Shown in pieces: positions 12,661 to 23,065 of a DNA stretch of 64,000 nt (within the stretch, counting starts at the first letter, position 1; each line of letters begins with the position of its first letter). This DNA is from Blepharisma stoltei. Its lineage: Eukaryota > Ciliophora > Heterotrichea > Heterotrichida > Blepharismidae. The position numbers and the translations under genes are program-made. Under the pieces are notes generated by a model. It was given only the letters and a program-made list of their open reading frames with translations. It was not told the origin of the DNA and ran no database searches. The stretch spans positions 186,001-250,000 of the forward strand of contig CAJZBQ010000060.1 of assembly GCA_914767885.1 (NCBI GenBank). The letters are read 5' to 3'.

Positions 12661-13192
12661 TTTGTTGATGTATGGCGAGATAAGCAAAATTGCAAATGTT
12701 AAAGTAATAAAATTCACAGATGAAATTAATTAATCTCTTGATAGAAAATAAGCTCACAGAAAATTAGATGATAGAGAATAAGGTTTTAGTTCTATTTTTA
12801 AAAGGCGGGCAGTCCTTATTCATTAAGAATTTTTCAAAATCTGCATTCATTTTTATGAGTTTCAAAATTTTCTTAAATGAATTTTCAACAATAATGTAAT
12901 CTTTCTATATGCAACTATCAATATTATCGGGCAAGCAGTCTATAGTTTTAGTGAATCTATCTTGTCAACTATTTTGCTCATATATTAATCTATTTAAATA
13001 TATTTATATGCTTCATATGGCACAATGAATCATCTGAGAATAAACTTTTTTAGAGCATATCTAAAGGAAAGCTTAAAATATTTTAAATGAAAAAGCTAAT
13101 AAAAATCCTAAATTTTTAAATTATATGCACATAATTTAATATAATAGATATATTTAATGAATAATGATACTTAACTAGTAATTATCTATACT

Positions 13193-16100
13193 TTATCCTC
13201 CATGAGTGTATCTTCTAACTATTCCTGCTTGAGCTTCTTCTCCTTTTCTTGCAAAGTCATTGAAAATCTGCTCCAAAGAACCAGAAATAATATTAAATAT
13301 TAAAAAAAATTATTTTTCACAAAATAAAAATTATTAAAAAAAAAGTAAATTAGCTTAATAGATTAAACCCAAAGAACTTTGAGACAGGGCATACTCAGAA
13401 ATTTTCAAAGCTTCTTTATTCATTTCGACTGCTGAGAAAAAGTATCCAATTGATTTGTCCTCTTCTTTTGCAATCTTGAACTTATAAAGCGATGAGAAAT
13501 GTTCAATAATTTCGACTTTTTTGAATTCACTTTTAAGCCATTCATAAATTTTATCGCCAAGCTCTTCAATAATAACCCAAGCCACTAAAGAGTCTCTTGA
13601 TATATATCCATCTACCTTTAATTGCTGATGTAAAGCAGAGCCTGCACCTTTTTCGTGAATTTCTTCATATAAATTTTTTGCATCAAGGGCTTCTAAACAT
13701 GGTAAAACTTGGTTTTGCTTAATGGTTGGCTCTCCCATAAGTATACGATCTAGGCTTACTGCTTTATCATTAACCTCGAAATGGCTTGGGATGTTTATAA
13801 ATAAAATAGTGTCTCGGCAATGCAACCCCTAGAGCATTTTATTTATATCTGGCCAGGTTTTGCAAACTAGTAATGGACGCTATGCTAGCGAAGCTATTCT
13901 GGGAATGTATAGAGCCTTGCTCCAATATAATTCAGGATTCGAAGGAAAAGGATGTCAGAGTTGATAAGTGGATGCTCAGCAGTGTCTACAGAAAATGTCT
14001 AAATCAATTGGTAACTCCTTAGCGTGAAACCGAGAGATACATCCGGGCTTTGGATTTTTTTGTTGTTGCTGAAAACCGGCCCCTTCATTTTTATTTTTGT
14101 GGGGCAACCTTCGTACACTCAAGCAGCATGCCATAGAAGTCCATAGTATTCCTAGAGCCAACAAGGCAAGAAGGAGATGGAGATATAGAGCCTACTTTAC
14201 AGGAGCCATGGCATCAATCAGTGAAGAAGAGGACAGGTGAAACTCGACTCTATTCTCGCCAGGTTAATTATGCCCCCAGCTCCACAAGTTCGCCCTGTCA
14301 ACATTTCAAAGAGGATATATTCCCTGCAGGGCTTGCTGGTGGCTGCGTTACCAATAGGTAAACAATCCAAGAAATAATTTGATTTTAAGTTTAAGGCTTG
14401 GAATGGCCACTTTTGCTTCAAATTCATAACGGTCTCCATATTTGCTCTTAATCCAGGTAGCGGTTCCAAGACATCTAAGTCTTCCAGCAACCATAATAGC
14501 CATACGATCGCTTAACGCTTCTGCTTCTTCCATAGAGTGAGTCGTCAAAATAACTGAAGAATTCTTTTTCTTGATATTCCCGATAACTTTCCACATTTTT
14601 TTTCTAGTTTCTGGGTCCATTCCTGCAGAAGGTTCATCTAAGAAAACTACTGTTGGATTTCCAATAAGAGCCATCGCAACTGAAAGTTTTCTTTTATTGC
14701 CACCAGAATAGGTTCCTGCCAAAATATCAGCATATTGCCTTAAATCCATTTGATCTATCATTTCTTCGACAAGTGCTTCTCTTCTATCTTTCGGAATTCC
14801 TTTGATATCTGAGTATAATCTCAAATGTTCTCTTGCTGTAAGCAGCTCAGATATAGCATCAAATTGAGGGCAATAGCCGATTAACTCTCTTGCTCTATCA
14901 AGTTCAGTAATGACATTATGTCCACAAATGTAAGCATCACCTGTTGTAGGAGCAATTTCACCAGTAAGCATTTTGAAAGTAGTTGTTTTTCCAGCTCCAT
15001 TCACTCCTAAGAATGCAAAACATTCTTGTTGGCTTACATTGAAGCTCACATCTTCGACTGCTGCAAAAGCTTTATTCAGTCCTTGTCTGAAGATTTTTCT
15101 GATCCCTCTAACATTGACTTGAACATCCTTAGGATCGACACTTAGAGCAGTTTGTGCTTCTTTTTCGACATCATCGTCAGCTTCATACTCAGAAGGAGCA
15201 ACATGAGGAGCTTTCCAGAATTTTTGTAAAATTTTTGGATGAGTTTCTAAATATTCTTGAACATAAACAAGGAACAAATAAAATGGAACTGTTATTCCAA
15301 GCATTAAAATATCAGCCCCAGCTGAGCCTATATCAAATGCTTTATATAAACTGCTTTTTTCATCCCAATTTGAGTAAGAAGATATGCTTCCTAAATCCAT
15401 TAATCCGTTCCCATAGCAAAAAGCTGGACTAAGTCTGAAAATTCATCTAAGAACTCTACCGAGAGGTCTTGTGGACTCAAAGAAATACAGAACAAGTATA
15501 ACTGCTGGGAAAATTCCTCCTGCAACAACGTTGAAAAGAATAGTAGCAACTTGTGCAGTTGGATAATTTTTGAAGAAAAAGCTACTAAAATAAGTGAATG
15601 GGGCTATAGAAATCCCATAAAGAAGCATTAGCACCCATATAGCTCCATATGTTTCATCAGGATCAGTAAAGCTTTTTATGCCAAAGGCTTTAATCATAGC
15701 AGCACAAATGACACCTGGGAATATATGCTTAACAGAGTCCCAAAAGAAGTTAGCGCACCAATAAGAAAACCTTGAAACTCCACTAATCATATGCTGATGC
15801 TTGACATTAGTTTCTCGCTCTTTTACAATTAAAGCTATAATACCTGTCGGAATAAAGCTAAATCCTAGCGAAAAGACTATTGAAGCCAAAAACCCATCTC
15901 CGACTCCTTTTAGATCTTCCACTTTTTTAGTATAAGGAAGAGGGTAGTTATAAGCAGTTATTGTTACACCATATTTTGACAAAATTTCGTTAGAAAGCTT
16001 GTTGTAGTAGACTCCAGTTGCTTGAGGTGCTGATTGATTGTGGAAAATAACAGCTTGATAATGGTCATTAGTAGTATCCATGTTTTTCAAAAAATACGAG

Positions 16101-19100
16101 CCCATTCTATAATGCTCAGGATCATCACGGGTCTCAAATAAGAAATAATCAAAACCTTCAATTGTACCATTAATATTTGCAGTTTCAGTACTTTGATATT
16201 GTGACCAAGCTCCAACATTAGCGCCAGCTGGTCAATAATACAATGTATCTTGAGGCTCAGAGTATGACGACTCAGTTAACCGCTTCTTATGAGCAGGAGG
16301 GAAACTATCTCCAATCTTCATTAGCCCTAGACCAACTATGACAAGTACAATCGGTACAAAAATTTCATAAACTAAGCTTTTTAAATCTCTTTTCGACCAG
16401 AAAACTCTCTTTTTAAGCAGAGTGTAAAAATGGCTAAAAAACAATGATCCGGTCAGCCTATCTCTTGACAAAACAAAGTCATTTTCTAGCTGAGCATCGT
16501 TTTCATTTTCTCTTTGTGTTTCGTTTTCTTTTTTAGCGATTTCATTATCATCTCCTCTTGCAACCCTCAGAAATACTTCTTCTAGAGTTGTTACAGAGAC
16601 ACCGTAAGATCTTAATTGCAAATTTTTCAGATTTTGGTCAAGAGCAGTGAAAAAAGTAGTGAATTTGCTTGAACTGGAATTAGGGATTTGAAATGAAATT
16701 TCAGCATGAACGTCACTCATAATTGAAGCTTCAGAAGTTAACGTTAATAACGTAAACGTCATTGAAAAGGTTCCAAAATTCTTCCACTCACTTCGTCCTC
16801 AGTCATATTGCAGATCTCGATCAGGAGGATAAAATTGACCTAATGGAAAACCCTAAAGCCAGGTTGTCGGATTCCAATTGATTGGGCTTGATCGTCACAT
16901 AGAGCATCTCCGTATCGTGCTGCCTATCCAGAAAATTTGAAAAATTTAGATTGCCGACCAAGAATAAACTTCACAGCCTTAGTCTTAGTTAAATTTATAA
17001 AGTAGCTCCCGGCCAGGACCGAAGGTCCTTTTCTTCCGCCCTTTGGACGCCTCGCTTGCTTTCCTTGCCCTGCTCCCAGTGTGCACCTAAGTGCCACAGG
17101 CTACCACTCAGCTCCTTCTGGTCATGGAGCTTGGTCATGCTATCCCGGAAGTAGGCGGACTGGGTCACCGTGCTTCACGCCGCCAGACTAGGGTTAGAGC
17201 TAAGGATTAACTCCTTAGCTCTTGTCGGCTCCCGCCATGCACTCCAAATTGGCACTAGCAGTCCCTAGAGGAAAAACCCTTTTTGCCCCGTGTCCTATCG
17301 GGACGACCCTAGGATCGTCGTTGCTGGACTGGGAGGGAAACCTAGCCGGACACAAACTACCAGTACCCATTCCAGACCTTTCCCTGGGCGGATTGGCTTC
17401 AGGCCGCAGCAAGGTCCCCAATTTCGTCTCAGTTCCGGGAGAGGACGGGTCGGTGTTGTCGCCATTTTATTTGTGTAATAAACTTCACAGCCAGGGTGCT
17501 ACTCCTGGTCGCGCTGGAAATTTACTAGATAATCTGCTGAATTCTAATGCTGACTTTGCTGGGTTAACCCTTTCCACATCCGAAAGTATTTCCCTACTAG
17601 TTAAAGCCCTGATCCGGATGTGAGCTTGGTGTTGTGTACTCGACGTTTCACTTTGCCAGATAATGTAAACCTACGAATACACGTCTACAAATGCTACTCT
17701 TCCTTCCACAAGGTCCCCAGGTCTCCCGGCTACAGATTTCAAGCGGACAGGCTGTCTCACCACACAATTTTAATGTATTTTAAGCTTCAGGAATGTATTC
17801 TTGTATGAAATTTGCCACTGACTTGGTATGAGTTTTGCTTGCAACTCCGACTTCTTTAACAATAGTTAAGTAATAGCCTACACCATAGCGTTTTTTCAAG
17901 AAAAGAGAACTGCCAAGGCATCGGAGTTTTCCATGAGACATAATAGCAATTCTATCTGCTAAAACATCTGCTTCCTCCATATAATGGGTAGTTAGAATAA
18001 TAATTCTATTGTTCTTGTTATTTTTAAGCATATCCCACATTTGCCTTCTTGCAGTTAAATCCATTCCAGAAGTTGGCTCATCCAATAATACAATAGGAGA
18101 ATCAGCAATCAAAGCCATTGCAAGGGATAATTTTCTTTTCATACCCCCTGATAAAAATTTAGACTGTCTATCTTTTTTGGCTGTTAAATCTACTTCTGTA
18201 AGTTTTTCTTTAATTTGTTGGTATATTTCTTTTTTATCCTTCATTCCTTTGAATATAGAGAAAAGGTATAAGTGCTCCTCTGGTGTCAAATCATTAAATA
18301 GAACATTGTGCTGAGGACAGACCCCAAGAGATCTTCTTATTTTGTTAAGATCTGTAGATAAATAATTTCCATTGATTTTCATATCCCCATAAGTTGTTGT
18401 AATTAATCCACACATCATCGAAATTGTTGTAGTTTTTCCAGCACCATTATGGCCTAGTAAAGCAAAAATTTGTCCGTTATATATATCTAACTCCCCCCCC
18501 CCCCCTCCGTGAGCGAACAAAAAAATTTTGTTCACTCACGGAGGGGGGTTAATTTTTTTTTTTTTAAAAAAAATTTATATATATAAATTTTATACAAAAA
18601 TATTTTTTCGAAATTTAAAAAAAAATCCTAATTTGCAAAAATTGGGAAGCAAATATTAATTTAATTTGCAAAATTTATGTTTTAAAACGCAATTTGTTTA
18701 AAATTAAACAGAATTAGCTCTAGATTTCATTATACTAATTATCACTTATATAGCAAAATTTTTTTTCCATTAAAATTTTTTCTATTAAAAAAATTTTTGT
18801 TCACTCACGGAGGGTGGGTTTTTGGTCAAAAAATGGCGATTTTTCTAATGGTTTTGTTCGCTCACGGAGGGGGGGGGGGGGAGTAAGCTGATATCTTCAA
18901 CAGCTGTTTTTGTACCAAATATTTTTTTGAATTTCCTTATAAGCAAAACTTTACCATTTTCTTTTTGTTTTTCTAAGTCTTCCTCTACTTTTTCAACATT
19001 ATCTCCCCAGTCAATTTCTTCATTAAATAAATCTTCATGTGCATTCTTTTTACTTGGACACCAAAATGTTTTTGTGAATAAAAAGTACCAAGGTCTTTTT

Positions 19101-21614
19101 ACGCCCCACTCAGTAGGCCAAACCTGATCTAAATATAGAGCTAAAATTGAAAAAATTCCTGAGTCAATAACCAAAAATGCAATACAGGTCCCAAATGTAT
19201 AGTTATTTACTTCAGAGTCTGTATTGCTATCTTGGACTCCAACTTGACCATTTTCCATTTGTGCGAGAACATCACATCCTAAAGTTAAAGCAATATTAGG
19301 TAATAATGATGCAGCAGTTTTGCTACCCTCATCTAAAGTAGGATCAGTGACAGCAAAACTTATAAAATAGCTTATCAGAAAAGCCATAAGGCCTAACATT
19401 ACAGCACTACGAGACTTGGAAAAGAACATACTGATAAAAATGCTGAAAGTCATACAACTAATCCCATACAGCCAGAAAAGTAAAAACATCATGCCTGGAG
19501 CACTATATTTGAAAAGCCCGACTGATATTATAGCGCCAACGATTGCGATTATTGTGTATATTGACAAATAATAAGTAATCCACGAAAGCCAGTAAGCTTT
19601 ATTAGAAAGTCCCATAATCATCATCATTTCTTTGATTTTGTATTCTTTTTCCTGGACTATTAAAGACAACATTCTGCATACTGGAACTAAATAAGAGATG
19701 ACTACAAAGAATGGGAGAAGCCCTGAAATAGCTGAAATAAACCCATCAGAAGTATAGTCATCATAATACATTGGAACAAAACCAGCTGCGAAATAAGCAT
19801 TTGAATTTGAAGAGACATCTTGAAGAATAATGTTATCTATATAGTTCATCATATGCATGAAGTTGGTGCCAATATACTGGTACTGGAATTTAGGCTGTGG
19901 CTCTCTGATGAGTTTATCAACATTTTGATGGTTTAGAAAATCAAAAATATCTATAAAGTCGCCCAAATTCCTTCCTCCTGACCCGTATGATTCTGTTGTA
20001 TTAAATCTGAAGCTATATTTAATATTTTTGGAGTCTTTGCTATAAAAGACGACCTAAACTTAATTAGTTATAATTCTTAAGCGTTTAAAGCCCATTAATG
20101 CATCACTTTTATGGACTTACTTTTCTAATTCAGATGATCCCTTGCGGCTGTGAACATGGTAGTCTTGGTCTGAATAGATTTTTGGGTTTTCGTCTTTGAA
20201 ATTCAACAATTATCCTTCCATTTCTCTTTGAACACCTTAAGGGAAATACGTCCTAAGTTGTGCACCCTCGGGCGTAATACACTATCTTAAACCTAAACTT
20301 ATTGGGAACGCAGTCTCCAAAGATCTCCAGGGAGATTCAGCCTCTTTGCAACGACAGGGAGAACTTGTTTGAGTCAATGATGATTCACAAATTCCCAAAA
20401 AAATGGACTTTCGGAAAAGGAAAAAAATTCAAAGTCTAGGGCGTAACTCCCAGATTCACGCGAGGATGTTGCCCGAATGGTCTAGGCGTTATCTGTAGAC
20501 GATGATAGGCTTGACTTTCCAACTCTGAACCCTCTTTCCTCGAAGTAAAATCCAATCCTGAAAGCGGACGAGTACTAGACTCTGCACATTGCCAGAATTG
20601 CTTAACTAGTATTACTGTCAATTTCTGGGCTGGCAAGCCCTTGCGGATATAAATAAAATACTAGAAGCTGCATTTCCGAAGTCAATACCCGGCCGAGACG
20701 CCATTTTATTTATACGGCGAAATACACCATCAAAGCCGGAATAAATTCGCTGGATGAAGCCAGACCTCACATTCAAAATTGTCAAAAGAATGGATTTTCT
20801 GTTCTGTATATGTTATAAAAGACGACAGCAAAACAAATTTTGTCATCATCTTCATAGTCACTATCGGTAATATAGTTTTCTAACTACCCTCTCTTTCAGC
20901 GAGCAAACCATTTGCAAGAATTGGAAGGCGAAAAATTATTTAATTTGCGAATTTATGTTTTAAAAGTGAAAGCTGTTTAAAATTCAACAGAATTAACTAG
21001 ATTATTATCATAATTATCACTCATATATCAAATTTTTTTTCATAAAACAATTTTTTTTGCTACAGAAGTAGTTTTTAGCAATAAATAGGGATTTTCGAAT
21101 TGGGATTTTTAAAAATTTTTTTAAAAAAATTTACCCCTATGAGCGCTGTCGCTCACGGGAGAGGGAGTAAGTCATCTTCAGAATCAAAGCGGTCAACTAA
21201 ATAAGGATAGCCTGTGCCATCACCTTCAACTTTGATTTTATCTATCAGTTTAGTAATGATAGTTTCTGAATATGGGTCTTTATATTCGTTGACAAAAACG
21301 ATTTTCCATCTGTCATCTTTACGAAAGTAGTCTCTATAGTAATTTTCGTGGTCTTTCGGAAAGTCTGGAATTTTAATTATTGGGTCGAAATACTGGCCAA
21401 AGTAGTTGTTGCCGTCATAGGAGACAGTCATAGCTGATTTATAAAGGTAAGAGTGCTTGTCATAATCTGTATAGCTCACTGCACTTCTTATAAGTAGTAA
21501 AACAATTAGTAAAGCGATAGGAAAGAGAAATTCACAGATTGAACCACACAGTCTTCTCTTCCATAGGATTCAATTCTTGTATAAAAGTGCTCTATAGTGT
21601 TGCCAAAGAGACAT
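13193..21614 (-). CDS. ABCA-type transporter, copy C (heavily interrupted)
   Basis: Same domain order as copy B. The ATG at 21614 and stop TAA at 13193-13195 (after RRYTHGG) enclose 8422 bp. Six inserts interrupt it: 20884-21170, 20054-20826, 18491-18886, 16735-17790, 13794-14405 and 13282-13377. Removing all six leaves 5202 nt, exactly 1734 codons, which supports every boundary at once. NBD1 ([26 protein letters not shown]) is split by a MITE just before Walker A. NBD2 has [16 protein letters not shown] and [10 protein letters not shown]. Several conserved Trp codons are UGA (for example near 15440, 16235 and 21570). Three inserts are retroposon-like with target duplications of 9-13 bp. Confidence 0.9.
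13282..13377. other. Short IES bounded by 9-bp repeat, no TA
   Basis: This 96-bp AT-rich insert lies near the 3' end of copy C. The flanking direct repeat is CCAAAGAAC (13273-13281 and 13369-13377), which contains no TA. Removal restores the [12 protein letters not shown] stretch found in the other copies. Confidence 0.75.
13794..14405 (+). mobile_element. Retroposon-like insert R1 in ABCA copy C
   Basis: Flanked by GGCTTGGGATG (13783-13793) and GGCTTGGAATG (14395-14405), an 11-bp duplication with one mismatch and no TA. It carries two modules shared with the inserts at 36578, 20054 and 40879. The first is TATCTGGCCAGGTTTTGC... at about 13848, followed by a ...GAAGCTATTCTGG stretch. The second is GTGAAACCGAGAGATAC...GGGCTTTG at about 14030. 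There is no coding sequence. It is excised cleanly from the frame, and a SINE-like origin is inferred. Confidence 0.72.
16735..17790. mobile_element. Composite retroposon-like insert in ABCA copy C
   Basis: Flanked by a 9-bp duplication AAGCTTCAG (16726-16734 and 17782-17790) without TA. Total length is 1056 bp, a multiple of three. It is markedly GC-richer than the genes around it. A second element is nested inside at 16979-17492. ORFs of 60-133 codons occur here but have no recognisable product and overlap on both strands. Confidence 0.72.
16979..17492. mobile_element. Nested retroposon-like element
   Basis: Flanked by a perfect 16-bp repeat AATAAACTTCACAGCC (16963-16978 and 17477-17492), so it inserted into the outer element after that one was in place. 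It is GC-rich with an internal GACCGAAGGTC palindrome at about 17017. It ends in CGCCATTTTATTTGTGT; a similar CGCCATTTTATTTATAC occurs at about 20700. Confidence 0.72.
18491..18886 (+). mobile_element. Family-A MITE in ABCA copy C
   Basis: 396 bp flanked by TAA (18488-18490 and 18884-18886). It is inserted immediately upstream (in gene sense) of NBD1; excision restores TATATCTAAGCTGATATCTTC. It shows the CTCCCC and GGGGAG ends, a left hairpin of CCTCCGTGAGCGAACAA, and two direct GTTCRCTCACGGAGG copies at the right. It is nearly identical to 31898-32283, so both are young. Confidence 0.9.
20054..20826 (-). mobile_element. Retroposon-like insert R1 in ABCA copy C
   Basis: Flanked by a perfect 13-bp repeat TATAAAAGACGAC (20041-20053 and 20814-20826). 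The repeat includes TATA, so TA-based excision is also possible. It carries both R1 modules in minus orientation, at about 20590-20655 and 20425-20466. The right part (about 20690-20810) contains CGCCATTTTATTTATAC, like the nested element at 17492, so it may be composite. Confidence 0.72.
20884..21170 (+). mobile_element. Degenerate family-A MITE in ABCA copy C
   Basis: 287 bp flanked by TAA (20881-20883 and 21168-21170). The ends CTACCCTCTC and GAGAGGGAG and the right-end CGCTCACGGGAG identify an old family-A copy with a decayed left hairpin. Excision restores GTTTTCTAAGTCATCTTCAG in the first soluble loop. Confidence 0.8.
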
Positions 21615-21635
21615 TTTATTATATAAAGGATGAAT

Positions 21636-21654
21636 TTTTTTGGAGAATTTCTGG
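21636..21654 (-). promoter_or_regulatory. Conserved upstream box, ABCA copy C
   Basis: The gene strand reads CCAGAAATTCTCCAAAAAA, with CC starting 28 nt before the ATG at 21614. Confidence 0.5.
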
Positions 21655-22235
21655 ACATCTAATAAAAACGACGGAGAAGAGGAATCTAGTTTTTTGAATG
21701 CAATGCCTAAATGCAATTCAATAGCTCTTAATCTTAATAAAACTCTTAGACTAGATCAGACTTCTTCTAGATTTTATGGTTTAATTTCATATTTTTGGCA
21801 ACTATGGAACTATCGTAATATTAATCGAAAAAGCTATAGAGAAAATAGAGATTATTTCTTAGATAAGAAGATTCAATGTAATTTATCTATTTCAAAGAAA
21901 AGCATTTGCAAAATATAGAGTTTATTAAAAAAAATTTTTTAGGGTCTTTATAATTTTAATTCCACCTTCGGTCTTGGCTTATTGACTATAAAAACTAGAA
22001 GGTGTCTTTTTTCTGGATTTTGATTTATTGATAGTAAAGGTTCAGGTATTTTAAAAAAAAGATAAAATTTTTAAGGCTAGATTGAGAATAAATTAATAAA
22101 AGTATATGAGCAATAAATCTTTCAGATTTGCTGGATTTAATTTAGGGAACTTATTTAACAATACTTCATAATTCTTAGACAGGAGCATTAATTTTCCCAT
22201 TTTAAGTTTAAATATAGCATCTCCAGGATTATGAA

Positions 22236-22420
22236 CTCTATAATCCCAATGTCTTCCCTAAAATCCGAGGGTTTGCTTTATCAATTTATATTGGTGAACC
22301 AATCCTCAAAATTGGCTAATCTGCATGATCAGACCAATTTATCAATTTGAGCATTGTTTAAGCAATATAAGTTGGTAAATTCAACCCTAATCTCCCGAGA
22401 ACATCAGGACTATGGGAGTC
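22236..22420. repeat. Imperfect long inverted repeat
   Basis: The left arm (CTCTATAATCCCAATG...TTTATATTGG) pairs with the right arm ending ...CATCAGGACTATGGGAG over roughly 80 bp with many mismatches. The form resembles the hairpin IESs at 25089 and 59787, but here it lies between genes. A decayed hairpin MITE is inferred. Confidence 0.5.
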
Positions 22421-23065
22421 TAAAAGAATCAAGACTCATTAGAAATTTTGTAACTAACTATTTTTGGATCCAAACTCAATATATTTATAGCGAAATGCAT
22501 ATAATTTTTTGCAAGCAATTAATTTGTATTATCCAGATTTTAATATATTTTATTTGAAAACTCTTCTTTTAATTTTGAAACAATTTTTTTTTATAAATTT
22601 TTAAACGAAATAATAAGTTAAAATTTGATTTATTTTAAAAATATTAAAGCTTCTCCTGAAATCTGCATTTATAATTAAAATTAAGAATTGAAAAATCTCA
22701 ATTTATTATCAAAATCTAAAAATAAATTAATTTCAAAAGACTATGATTTTTTGATTTTAATTTCTTTTTATGCTTTTTATATTTAAAATTTTAGAATAAA
22801 TGTGCTATTCGAGATATATAAAATTCCCAATAAATTTCTTATGAAGATAAATGAAGTTTTTTTAATATTTTATCAATTTATACTTTATGTAAAAATGAAT
22901 AATTAAACTATCATGAGCAGGAAATTTATGCTCAAAAAAAGACTGGCAATTATTTTTAATCCGGCAAAGCTATATACAATTCTTAAGATGCTATGAATAT
23001 TTACTGGACTAAATAATTTCGCTATTTTAATTCTTATAAAATGGTTAGCTAGTTTTATCAAAGTT

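Larger units (their letters stand above)
11024..13192. other. Spacer between ABCA copies B and C
   Basis: A 2.2-kb spacer without a supportable gene. It contains the foldback-like element at 11785-12399 and a perfect 14-bp stem hairpin at 12624-12660. The remainder is AT-rich unique-looking sequence. Confidence 0.6.
21615..23065. other. Spacer between ABCA copies C and D
   Basis: 1.45 kb with no supportable gene. It contains an imperfect inverted repeat of about 185 bp at 22236-22420. Short ORFs at 21640-21918 and 22354-22557 look like chance. Confidence 0.6.

Noticed and set aside
16979-17492. Bacterial contamination or horizontal transfer, because of high GC
   Set aside because: It is flanked by a 16-bp target duplication within another insert, contains no gene, and similar motifs recur in other inserts.
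17215-17808. ORFs of 60-133 codons inside the GC-rich insert of copy C
   Set aside because: They overlap on both strands, have no recognisable domain, and lie inside a retroposon-like insert with target duplications.
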